DNA of 64,000 nt. It comes from Methylocaldum sp002005105 (GTDB lineage Bacteria > Pseudomonadota > Gammaproteobacteria > Methylococcales > Methylococcaceae). Where the stretch lies: positions 620,001 through 684,000 of the forward strand of contig NZ_CP194902.1 of the NCBI RefSeq assembly GCF_051027545.1, written 5' to 3'. The translations under genes were made by a program, and so were the position numbers. Positions 1 to 9,600 of the stretch are shown here, in pieces. How positions within the stretch are numbered: position 1 is the first letter of the stretch; each line of letters starts with the position of its first letter. The notes beneath the pieces are model-generated. The model did not search any database and was not told where the DNA came from. It saw only the letters and a program-made list of their open reading frames with translations.

Positions 1-166
1 TGTGCTCTCCATTCAGCAACCATGCGCTCGCGCTGAACCGGTGTCAAGTGCGAGAGTCGGGCGGACGGGGCGGATCGGTCGATGCTGTCAAAGCCCTTGC
101 GGTGGAGACGATCACCGATTCCTGCGACACTATGATGTGCACGTTAATTCGCAAAAAGGATGAATC

Positions 167-1180
167 ATGACTGACCGAAAACTCCGTTGGGGCATACTTG
201 GTGCCGCGCGCGTTAACGAACGCCTGATGCCCGCCATCGTCGATGCCTCGAATGCCGAACTGGTCGCCATTGCCAGCCGCCGTCCCGGAGCAGCCGCCGA
301 GACGCTGGCGAAATACGCGCCGCAACAACAGGGAGTCCGGACTTATGACAAGCTCGACGCGCTGCTCGACGATGCCCAAGTGGAAGCCGTTTACCTGCCT
401 CTCGCCAACCACGAACACGCCGAATGGGCGTTGCGCGCCATACAGCACGGCAAGCACGTACTGTGCGAGAAACCGATGGCGCTGACCGTCGCCGATATCG
501 AAGCAATCGAAGCCGCGGCACGCCAGCACAAGGTGACCGTGATGGAAGGCTTCATGTACCGCTTCCACCCGCAGCATGCGCGCGTGCGGGAGCTAATCCG
601 CTCCGGCCTCGTCGGAGACATACGCTCCGTCCGCGCCACCTACTCGTTCATGATGCGGCCGGCACGCTTGTATCGCCTCGCGGAAAGTGTCGAGCGCGGC
701 GGCGGCGCCATGTGGGACATCGGTTGCTATGCGATCCATTCGGCCCGCATGTTTTTCGGCGAGCCGCCCGTCGCCGTCACCGCCATTGCGAAATACGTCG
801 AGAGCGGCGCGGATATCACGACCAGCGGCATCATCGATTTCGGAGACGGCAAACATGCCCATTTCGATTTCAGCTTCGAACGGGCGCGGCGCTCGGAATA
901 CGAAATCATAGGCACCAAGGGCGGCTTGAAATGCCATACCGTCTGGCAGCTTCCGGGCGATATCCCGGTGCTTTCGTGGTGGACCGAAGACGGGCGGCAG
1001 TGTGAAGAACGTCTGCCCGCGGCCAACCATTTCACACTGGAAATCGAGCATTTCAGCGAATGCGCGCTGACCGGAAAAGCGCCCCAGCTTTCGCTGGACG
1101 ACGCAAAGGACAATTGCCGGATCATCGTCGCCGCTTTGGAGTCCGCGGCTAACGGGCGAACGGTAAAACTGAGCCCATAG
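167..1180 (+). CDS. Gfo/Idh/MocA family NAD(P)-dependent oxidoreductase
   Basis: A 337-aa soluble oxidoreductase. The N-terminus has the Rossmann start WGILGAARVNERLMPAI, followed near residue 100 by the family signature CEKPMALTVADIEAIE. The second alpha/beta domain carries GGGAMWDIGCYAIHSARMFFG, the region that holds the family's catalytic Lys/His/Asp set. Length is normal. The closest functional types are dihydrodiol dehydrogenase-like or sugar dehydrogenases, and the substrate cannot be read from sequence. The start is preceded by AAAAAGGATGAATC, a usable ribosome site. It stands alone, and a strong terminator lies about 210 bp downstream. Confidence 0.9.
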   Translation: MTDRKLRWGILGAARVNERLMPAIVDASNAELVAIASRRPGAAAETLAKYAPQQQGVRTYDKLDALLDDAQVEAVYLPLANHEHAEWALRAIQHGKHVLCEKPMALTVADIEAIEAAARQHKVTVMEGFMYRFHPQHARVRELIRSGLVGDIRSVRATYSFMMRPARLYRLAESVERGGGAMWDIGCYAIHSARMFFGEPPVAVTAIAKYVESGADITTSGIIDFGDGKHAHFDFSFERARRSEYEIIGTKGGLKCHTVWQLPGDIPVLSWWTEDGRQCEERLPAANHFTLEIEHFSECALTGKAPQLSLDDAKDNCRIIVAALESAANGRTVKLSP

Positions 1181-1249
1181 CGCCGAAAAAGCCCGGCGCG
1201 CTACACCAAGTCCTATATGCCGCAATTCTGTCGGCCATGTTCGGAAAGC

Positions 1250-1310
1250 TCTTCAGGCCCTTCGACGAACCGTAAGCTCTGATTCCATTCGTGGTGAGCC
1301 TGTCGAAGAT
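1250..1310. repeat. Short palindromic interspersed repeat
   Basis: CTTCAGGCCCTTCGACG and, inverted, CGTGGTGAGCCTGTCGAAG face each other across about 20 bp. This is a dispersed repeat of the kind common in proteobacterial intergenic DNA (CTTCGACAGGCTCA type). No gene is visible in the surrounding gap 1181-1723 apart from this repeat, the terminator and the 150-bp element. Confidence 0.5.
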
Positions 1311-1388
1311 TCTCCTCGGTCCGGACGAAGAGAATGAACGACATCAAAGTTGTTCAGCGTTTCGTTGATCTGGTTTTGTCGGAAAAAC

Positions 1389-1427
1389 AAAAAAGGGCCT
1401 TGGGCGAGGCGCCCAAGGCCCTTTTTG
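1389..1427. terminator. Strong bidirectional intrinsic terminator
   Basis: A 17-bp perfect stem (AAAAAGGGCCTTGGGCG pairing with its complement) with a 3-nt AGG loop, A-rich on the left and followed by a T-run on the right, so it can work on both strands. It would end transcripts from the oxidoreductase gene at 167-1180. Confidence 0.85.
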
Positions 1428-1548
1428 TTGAATAACCGCAAGCCCGGCCAAACAAATTCAAGATCATTCGCAATACTCCAAAACAAGTAGCGACATCGGC
1501 ACCAACCGGCTTAAGCACGATTCTCAAAAATCACACCAACTATACTTG

Positions 1549-1698
1549 TTATTAACCCGGCCTATAAATATAGGCCGGGTTAATCCGGGGCAGGGATGCC
1601 CCGGCGCGGCGACAAGCCGCGTGAGCGCAGGCCGGGCGTGTACCGGCCTGGGCGGCGGCCCGAAATACCAGGAGGGTATTTACGGGCCTGATTAATAA
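1549..1698 (+). repeat. 150-bp MITE-like element, copy 1
   Basis: Ends are TTATTAA and TTAATAA. The left end contains a perfect 16-bp-arm hairpin (ATTAACCCGGCCTATA, 2-nt loop, complement), then a GC-rich body with further small stems (CCGGGGCAGGGATGCCCCGG). Nearly identical copies lie at 24584-24734 (same strand) and 39632-39781 (opposite strand). It has no coding capacity and ends about 25 bp before the HD-GYP gene, so it may carry or disturb that gene's promoter. Confidence 0.85.
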
Positions 1699-1723
1699 TC
1701 GTGCCTTTCGGATTGTTTTTGGA

Positions 1724-2998
1724 ATGCCTCCTATGGACAAGTCTTTTGATTCTCACGGAATAACCACCCTGGGTAAGGTCAAGGTGCCCGTCGGCGATCT
1801 GAAGATCGGGATGTATGTATGCGAACTCGATCGTCCTTGGCTGGATTCACCGTTTCTGTTTCAAGGATTCATGCTCGCGACACAAGCGGACATCGAAGCC
1901 GTTCGGAAGGTCTGCGATTACGTCTACATCGATTCCTACCAAACAAAATATCCGGAAACGGAGCACACGCAGCAGCCCGCCAAATCCTCGTCCATATCGT
2001 GGACCGCCGCCCCGCCCGAAAAGCACCTATCTGTCGAACAAGAGATCGACAACGCCGAAAACACGCATAAGCAGACAAGCAAGCTGGTCAAGACATTCAT
2101 GGACGAAATCCGCTTCGGTCGCGGCCTCGATATTCAGCTTGCAAAAGAGGCCGTTTCCGAATGCGTGGACAGCGTCTACAAGAATCCCGACGCTATGCTG
2201 CTTTTGACCCAGCTCAAGAATCGGGACGAGTACACGTCCCAACACTCCATGAACGTCTGTATCTTCTCGATCGTGCTCGGCCGCCACTTGGGCATGTCCG
2301 TCGACGAGCTACGGAATCTCGGCTTGTCCGGGCTCATGCACGACATGGGCAAGATGAGAGTCCCCCTGGAGGTCCTCAACAAACCGGGGCGGCTCTCCGA
2401 TGAAGAAATGACTCTGGTAAAGGCGCATACCGTGCACGGCCGAGAAATACTCATGTCCTCCCACGGCATCTATCCCGGTGCCATCGAGGTCGCTTACCAG
2501 CATCACGAAAACCTCGACGGAACCGGTTATCCCACCGGCCTCACCGATACCGAAATCCCCTCTTTTACCCGGATCGTCGCCGTTGCCGATACCTACGACG
2601 CCGTCACCAGCGATCGCGTGTATCAATCGGGGCGTACTCACATGGAGGCGATCGCGATTCTCTACAAAGAGAGCGGAAAGCATCTTGATGCCGAACTAGC
2701 ATCGAAATTCATCGAATGCCTCGGCATCTACCCGGCCGGAAGCCTCGTCGAAATGAGCAACGAGGAAGTAGCCCTCGTTATCGAAGTCAACCCTCGGCAA
2801 AAACTCAAACCGAAAGTCATCATGCTGCTCGATTCGGAAAAAAATCCGCAGCCCCATCGCATCGTCGATCTGGCGAAAATCGACCTGGATCCCTGTGGGC
2901 AACCCTATCGAGTCAAGACGATGCTGAAAAACGGAAGCTACAACGTAGATATCAAGCAGCATTACGAACGGGGGCTCATTCAAAAAGCCGCCAGGTAG
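1724..2998 (+). CDS. HD-GYP domain cyclic-di-GMP phosphodiesterase with DUF3391
   Basis: A 424-aa predicted cytoplasmic enzyme that hydrolyses cyclic di-GMP. Residues ~15-140 match the N-terminal DUF3391 type (VKVPVGDLKIGMYVCELDRPWLDSPF). The HD-GYP domain covers ~165-345, with the metal motif HDMGK at ~206, the HH pair before ENLDGTGYP (~258-265) and VADTYDAVTSDRVY. All metal-binding landmarks look intact. The start may be 1724 or the in-frame ATG at 1733, which has GGA about 9 nt upstream. The gene sits directly downstream of a 150-bp repeat. It is monocistronic by position. Confidence 0.92.
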   Translation: MPPMDKSFDSHGITTLGKVKVPVGDLKIGMYVCELDRPWLDSPFLFQGFMLATQADIEAVRKVCDYVYIDSYQTKYPETEHTQQPAKSSSISWTAAPPEKHLSVEQEIDNAENTHKQTSKLVKTFMDEIRFGRGLDIQLAKEAVSECVDSVYKNPDAMLLLTQLKNRDEYTSQHSMNVCIFSIVLGRHLGMSVDELRNLGLSGLMHDMGKMRVPLEVLNKPGRLSDEEMTLVKAHTVHGREILMSSHGIYPGAIEVAYQHHENLDGTGYPTGLTDTEIPSFTRIVAVADTYDAVTSDRVYQSGRTHMEAIAILYKESGKHLDAELASKFIECLGIYPAGSLVEMSNEEVALVIEVNPRQKLKPKVIMLLDSEKNPQPHRIVDLAKIDLDPCGQPYRVKTMLKNGSYNVDIKQHYERGLIQKAAR

Positions 2999-3057
2999 AA
3001 TTAAGCCAAGCCGCCGCTGATCCGGGCGGTGCCCGGGTCGGTGATGGCTCGAATGGA

Positions 3058-3333
3058 TTAAGCTGTCTCGCCGGATACCCCTTCCGTGGCCTTGAGACAC
3101 AGGTGGCTAGGGTTGACACAACATTGAACGTTGCATTTGTGGCAAACGCACTGTCCAGTCGGGATGTGTCCGAAATGGACTTCCCAGAAGTACTCGTCCG
3201 GATGCACGTTTTCCCACTCTGCGTTCATGCGCCTACTGTCCTCCTGCATTGACCCAATCCATATCCAGCACCCGGACTCGGTCACAGGAACGACATATTC
3301 CATGAGTTTCTCAATCGAGATTCGATTGTCCAT
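3058..3333 (-). CDS. Small HNH-type zinc-binding endonuclease-like protein
   Basis: A 91-aa protein with GCWIWIG near residue 21 and CHKCNVQCCVNPSHL near the C-terminus, the layout of the phage-type HNH family (GCWxWxG ... RHxCDNxxCVNPxHL). The first catalytic histidine is replaced (VCHKC rather than VRHKC) and the middle is shorter than usual, so nuclease activity is uncertain. GGAG lies 7 nt before the ATG. It is divergent from the synthase gene at 3631 and convergent with the HD-GYP gene. It is probably a mobile-element leftover. Confidence 0.7.
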   Translation of the reverse strand: MDNRISIEKLMEYVVPVTESGCWIWIGSMQEDSRRMNAEWENVHPDEYFWEVHFGHIPTGQCVCHKCNVQCCVNPSHLCLKATEGVSGETA

Positions 3334-3630
3334 AATCGCGCTCCGTTTCTAGCGGAGTCCACAATCACAAATTTAAGGCGCACTTGTCAACGGCAAAATG
3401 TACTTTTGCTTTTTTGAGAATTTGGGTATGATCAGCTCGCAATGACTGGATTGAGAAACAATTGGGCTTTTAGCCCCTTGTTTTTACATAAATTCACGCA
3501 ACTGATTTAGCTCGCTTCTTCTAAGTTATCTTTGCGTGCAATGCCTGGGGTTCAGGAAAATCCTGCTCGCCTAAGCTTCAGGATCTGAATTCCAGCTAGG
3601 GAAAGTATCCATCACATAGGAGGTGAACGG
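3334..3630 (+). promoter_or_regulatory. Leader and promoter region of the lipid synthase operon
   Basis: About 300 bp between the divergent HNH gene and the synthase, more AT-rich than the flanks. It holds a weak GGGCT/AGCCC hairpin followed by a T-run at about 3463-3485, which could attenuate transcription. An unusually strong Shine-Dalgarno sequence, AGGAGGTGAACGG, sits directly before the ATG at 3631. No clear -35/-10 pair was identified. Confidence 0.45.
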
Positions 3631-6600
3631 ATGGAAACGCTTATTGCTATCACGCCGGCACACTGTCTTGATCCGCAGATTGCCATCGCGGCCGTAAGAG
3701 CCCACGGAATCGGGATCTTGGATCTAGGCTACCGGGAGATGCCAGATGCATTGTCGTCGGCGCTTGACAGCCTGGCGTCCGCCGCCAGCCAATCGGCGCA
3801 GTGGGGGGTCCGCTGGGACGTACTCGGATTGGCAGCCCGAGACCTCAACCGACTTTCCGAACTCCTACCATACCAAGTTCCCATCCTTGTCCTCGCCGGT
3901 TCGACACCGGCCGAACTGACTGCTCTGCGGAAGCGAGTCAAATCCATCGCCCGCCGAGTTTTCGTCGAAGTCCATGATTTCCCGTCGGCCCAGGCCGCCA
4001 TCGCCGCCGGCTGCGACGGACTGATCGTCAAAGGCCATGAAGCGGGCGGATCGGTTAGTCGCCACTCGACTTTCATTCTGCTGCAGGAGCTCAAGGGACG
4101 GCTGAACATTCCCTACTGGATTCAAGGCGGAATCGGGCTGCGCAGCGCTGCAGCGGCGGCGCTCGCCGGCGCGAACGGCGTCGTATTGTGCGAACAACTG
4201 TGGCTGACCGACGAAAGCCCGCTCGCTCATTCAAATCTGCGCGGCATGTGGAGCCAGTTGGACGGCAGCGAAACGATTCTGCTCGCACCGGAAGAAGCCC
4301 CGTTTCGGCTGTTCGCACGCTCCGGCCGCGATAAGCTCCAGGAATTGGAGCAACGGGTGGTTCGCGGTGAACCCTGGCGGGACCAGCTGGTACAGCGCCT
4401 CGGAGAAACCGAAGACGCGTTGCTGCCTCTCGGGCAGGATATCGCGTTCGCAGCTCCTTTGGCCAAGCGCTACGGCACCGTAGGCCGCATCCTCACCGCT
4501 GTGAAAGAAAGCATGGATTCGCTGATCGAGCAAGCGCGCTCGCACCAGGCCTTGTCCGCCGACTCGCCTCTGGCGCGCAAACACGGCACCCGGTTTCCTA
4601 TCGTTCAGGGTCCGATGACGCGGGTCAGCGATACCGCCCAGTTCGCGAAGGCGGTGGCGGACGCCGGAGGGCTTCCGTTTCTCGCCCTGTCCGTCATGCG
4701 CAAACCGCAAATCCAAACATTGTTGAGCAGCACCCGTAAACTCATGGGCGATCTCCCCTGGGGTGTGGGGCTGCTCGGCTTCATGCCGCTGGAACTGCGT
4801 CAGGAACAGCTCGATGTCATCCGCGAAATCAAGCCCCCCTTCGCCATCGTCGCCGGCGGAAGGCCGAGTCAGGCGCGCGAACTGGAAGCGCTCTCGATAA
4901 TGACCTATCTGCACGTACCTTCGCCGGGGCTGCTTAACAGCTTCATCAAGGAAGGCGCCCGCAAATTTATTTTCGAGGGCAGCGAATGCGGCGGACACAC
5001 CGGTCCGCGCACCAGCTTCATCCTCTGGGAATCGGCCATCGAAGTCCTGACTGCGGCAGAGCTGGAGGATCCCGAGTCGGTTCAGGTGCTGTTCGCCGGC
5101 GGAATCCACGACGAGCTTTCGGCTGCGATGCTTTCGGTCCTGGCGGCGCCGCTCGTCGCCCGCGGCATGAGTATCGGGGTCGTCATGGGCACGGCATACC
5201 TCTTCACCGAAGAAATCGTCCACACCGGCGCGATCGTGAACGAGTTTCAGGCCCAGGCGATCGCCTGCCGAGAAACCGCCTTGCTCCAATCCGGCGTCGG
5301 AATCTATACCCGTTGCGCCAAGACGGAATTCTGCGACGAGTTCAACCGGACGCGGCGCGAACTGCAAATGGCTTTGGAATCCGAAGAGCGCACGCTGAAG
5401 GTGCTCGAACTGCTCAACATCGGCCGACTGCGCATCGCATCCAAGGGTATCGCTCATAAGAGCCAGTCCGCGGCAACAGCCCCGGACGACCGGTATGTCA
5501 AGGTAAATGTCCAGACGCAACGGCGCGAGGGCATGTACATGCTGGGCGAAGTCGCGCGGCTGAGGAACAATACCCTTACGATCGCCGAGCTTCACACTGC
5601 GGTCGCCACGGGCAGCCAGGAACTGCTTGCCGGCGCAGCGCACGAGCCCGAGGCGAAACGCTGGACGCGGCGACAGAACCGGGATGATATCGCCATCATC
5701 GGTATGGCCTGCCTGCTGCCCAAGGCGGGCGACGTGCGCCAGTACTGGCAGAACATCCTCCGGCGGGTGGACACCATCCGGGAGGTCAGCGACGACCGCT
5801 GGCGTCCGGCCGATTTCTTCGACCCCAAGCGCGGAACGCCGGACAAGAGCTACTCGAAATGGGGCGGTTTCCTCGACGACGTCCAATTCGACCCCACGGT
5901 GTTCGGTATTCCCCCGGCCGCTCTGCGCTCCATCGAACCGATGCAGCTCCTGGCTCTGTACGTGGCGAAGCGCGCCCTGGAAGACGCCGGGCTCGACCGC
6001 CGCCCGTTCCCCAAGGAGCGGACCTCGGCCATATTCGCTTCCGGGGGAATGAACGACCTCGGCACGATTTATATCTTCCGCACCTTGCTGGCCCATTATC
6101 TGCCCAAGGTTCCGGGGCTGCCCGAGGCGACCCGGAAGCACATCATGCAAACTCTTTACGAGCGCGAGCTTCCCAACTGGACCGAGGATTCGTTCCCCGG
6201 CTTCCTCGGCAATGTAGTGGCCGGCCGGGTGGCTAACCGCTTGGATCTCGGAGGAACCAACTTCGCGGTCGACGCCGCCTGCGCCTCGTCGCTCGCAGCG
6301 CTGGACGTGGCAATCAAGCAATTGCGAAATGGCGACGCCGACGTGGCCCTGGTGGGTTCCATCGACGGCACCAATAATGCCGTGGCTTTCATGGCGTTCG
6401 CCCAAACTCATGCCCTTTCGCCCCGCGGGCGATGCCGGCCGTTCGACGACAGTGCGGACGGCATCGCTATCGGCGAGGGCGTCGCGGCACTGGTGCTCAA
6501 GCGCCTGAGCGACGCCGAACGGGACGGCGATCGAATCTACTCCGTCATCAAGGGGATCGGCGCTTCCAGCGATGGACGCAATCGCAGCCTTACCGCGCCT

Positions 6601-9600
6601 CATCCGCAAGGCCAGGTGCGTGCATTGTGCCGCGCCTACGAGGACGCCGGGGTGAATCCGTCGACGGTCGGTTTGATCGAGGCTCATGGCACGGGTACCG
6701 CCGTAGGCGACAAGTCGGAGATCGAATCCATCAACACTGCCTTCGGCGAATGCAATCCGGCGCCCCAGTCCTGCGCCATCGGCTCGGTGAAATCGATGAT
6801 CGGCCACACCAAGGTCAGCGCCGGTCTTGCCGGGCTGATCAAGGCGTCCTTGGCGCTGAAACATCGCGTTCTGCCACCGACTTTGGGTGTCGAAACGCCC
6901 AATTCGCGCGTGGATTTCACAAACAGTCCTTTTTATATCAATACCGAAACTCGGCCTTGGTTCGCTCACCCTGACGGACATCCACGGCGCTGCGGGGTGA
7001 GCGCCTTCGGTTTCGGAGGTACCAACTTCCATGCCGTACTGGAAGAATACGGCGGCGACTACCGGGACACCGATGCAATCGATTTAAATCCCCGCGATGC
7101 CGAACCCTTCATTTTTTTTGGACCGAATCGTTCTCACATCGTTCACGCGGTGGAACGCCTGCAGCAGGGACTCGAGTATCCCGAACATCTCGATCTCGCC
7201 CAATTGGCGTATTCGCTGCAATCGGAGCAAGTCAAAACGGGAACCGGCGCGGGCGTCCGCGCCTGCCGGCTGGCCATGGTCGCCACGTCGGTTGCGGATC
7301 TCAGGCAAAAGCTCGATTTAGCTCTTCGCGAGTTGCGCGATAATGACAAAGCGGAGATCAGGCATCCTCAAGGCATTTATTATCGGGAGTCCGATGCCGC
7401 AGGTGGCTTATGCTTTATCTTCCCGGGCCAGGGATCGCAGAAGATCAACATGCTGCGCGATCTGGTCGCAACGCAGCCCGAACTGCACGGCTTCTTCGAG
7501 CGGGCAGATACTCTCCTCGCCGAGCGCCTGCCTCGGCCGCTGTCCCGATTCATTTATCCGCTACCGGCGTTCAGCGACGAGGAACGGGAACGGCAACAGA
7601 GTGCATTGAATGCAACGCAGATCGCGCAACCCGCGCTTGGCGCGGTCGAGCTGGCAGCGTTCGAACTGCTCAAGAACTATGGCGTCCATCCCGATTTCAC
7701 GGCTGGCCACAGCTACGGGGAATACGTCGCCCTGTGCGCCGCCGGCGCTCTCGATCGCGACGACCTGATCCGGCTCTCGGAAGTTCGCGGACGCATCGCC
7801 GCCGAAGCGGGACAAAGTTCCCGAGGGGCAATGGCCGCCGTGGACGCGGATGGCGCTCGGCTCGAAAAGCTGATCGCCGAGCACGGACTTGCCGTCAGCG
7901 TCGCCAATTTGAACGCTCCGGACCAGACCATCATCGCCGGCCCGGCTGAAGCCATCGAAGAGGCGGCGGCGGTATTGGCCAAGAACTCTCTACGAGTAAC
8001 CAAACTGGCGGTCAGAGGCGCGTTCCATTGCGCCGCCATGGCCGATGCCAGCGCCGTACTCGCCGCCGAATTGGCCAAGATCGACTTCCGCTCTCCCGAG
8101 TTCCCGATCTTCAGCAATACCACGGCCGACCGTTATCCGGACGAGCCTGCCGAAATCCGGGCACTGCTTGCCCGCCATCTGGCCGAGCCGGTGCGCTTCG
8201 TCGAGGAGGTGAACCGTCTCTACGACGCGGGAGCCCGGATTTTTCTGGAGATCGGTCCCGGTCTGGTGCTGAGCGGACTCGTCGACCGCATCCTGGCCGA
8301 TCGGCCGCACACCGCCCTGGGTCTCGACGCCCCGGGGCGCCCCGGCTGGCTCCAGCTCTCCCACCTTCTGACTCAACTGTTCGCGCTGGGCGTTCCGGTA
8401 CGCTTCGAAACCTGGTTCAGACACCGCGGGCTGACGGACCGTCCGCTGCCGGAGCTGTTCGCCCAGGCTCGGGCGAAAGCCAATCCGGGACCGCTGATTT
8501 GGCGGGTCAACGGCGGCCGGGCGGTACCCTGGCACGATTCTGCGGACACATCCAAGAATGTCGTGCCGTTGCCGACAGGATTGAAGTCCCCGGCGGCTTC
8601 CACCGACATGGCGCCAACTCAGGCCGCGGGCGCGCGCCCATCCTTGGCCGTGGTGCAAGATCTTCCAACCAACACAAGGAGGTATTCCGTGATGAACCAT
8701 GAAGCATCCAACTCCGCGAAGCCGGCGATGGGGCCGCCAGCAGAGGGAATCCCGGCAGGATCAGATCCGAGATTCTCGTTGATCCAGAACTGCGTCGCCC
8801 AGCTCATCGATCTGCAGCGCGAGCAACAAAGAACCTTGTGCTCCTTCCTGGATTTTCTGCACGCCAACCTGGCGGGCGCATCGTTGTCGGCGCAGCAGTG
8901 GACGGTCGCATCGCCCGAAATCTCCTCGATGGCACAAGCGCAACCGGTCGCGACAGCGGCCGCGTCCGGCGGAGCGGTTCTGAACGGCGTGCCGCCGGCA
9001 CCCGTTTTGCCGCTTCAGCTTCGTACCGCGGGTCCCGCCGAAGCGGCAGGGGAACGGCCGTTGTCCGTCATTCCGACGCCCGCCGTCCGTAGCGGCGGAC
9101 CGGTCTCCGCCAAACCCACCGGCGGTGGCGACACCGCACCGCTTGTGGCGGTGAAGGCGCCGGCAGCCGGCGGCACCGGGCTCGCGCCCACCGAGCAGTT
9201 CAAGGCCGATCTGCTCCGCTCGGTATCGGAGCGCACCGGTTATCCGGAAGACATGCTCGATCTCAATGCCCACATGGAAGCCGATCTCGGCATCGACTCC
9301 ATCAAACGGATCGAAGTTTTCAGTGCCCTGAAAGACCACCATAACCTGCTGGAAGGACGTGACGAGGAAACGGTGCTCGAAGAGCTGTCGGGTCTCAAGA
9401 CCTTGAACGAGATCATCGCCTGGTACGACCGGCTGCGGGAACCGAAACCAGCGCAGGGAGGCGCCGATTCGCCAAAAAAATTGCAGACTCCACCATCGAT
9501 CTCGCCGGTTGAGATGGTGGAGTCTACCGCTGGTGCCAAACAACCGGACTGCGTGGCCTGTTACGTCGTGAAGCCCGCTCCCGCTCCGCTCGAAGGGGGA

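Noticed and set aside
4231..7032. A 933-aa open frame on the minus strand opposite the synthase.
   Set aside because: It mirrors the GC-biased codon pattern of the KS-coding strand, shows no domain motif and no ribosome site; the plus-strand protein is unmistakable.
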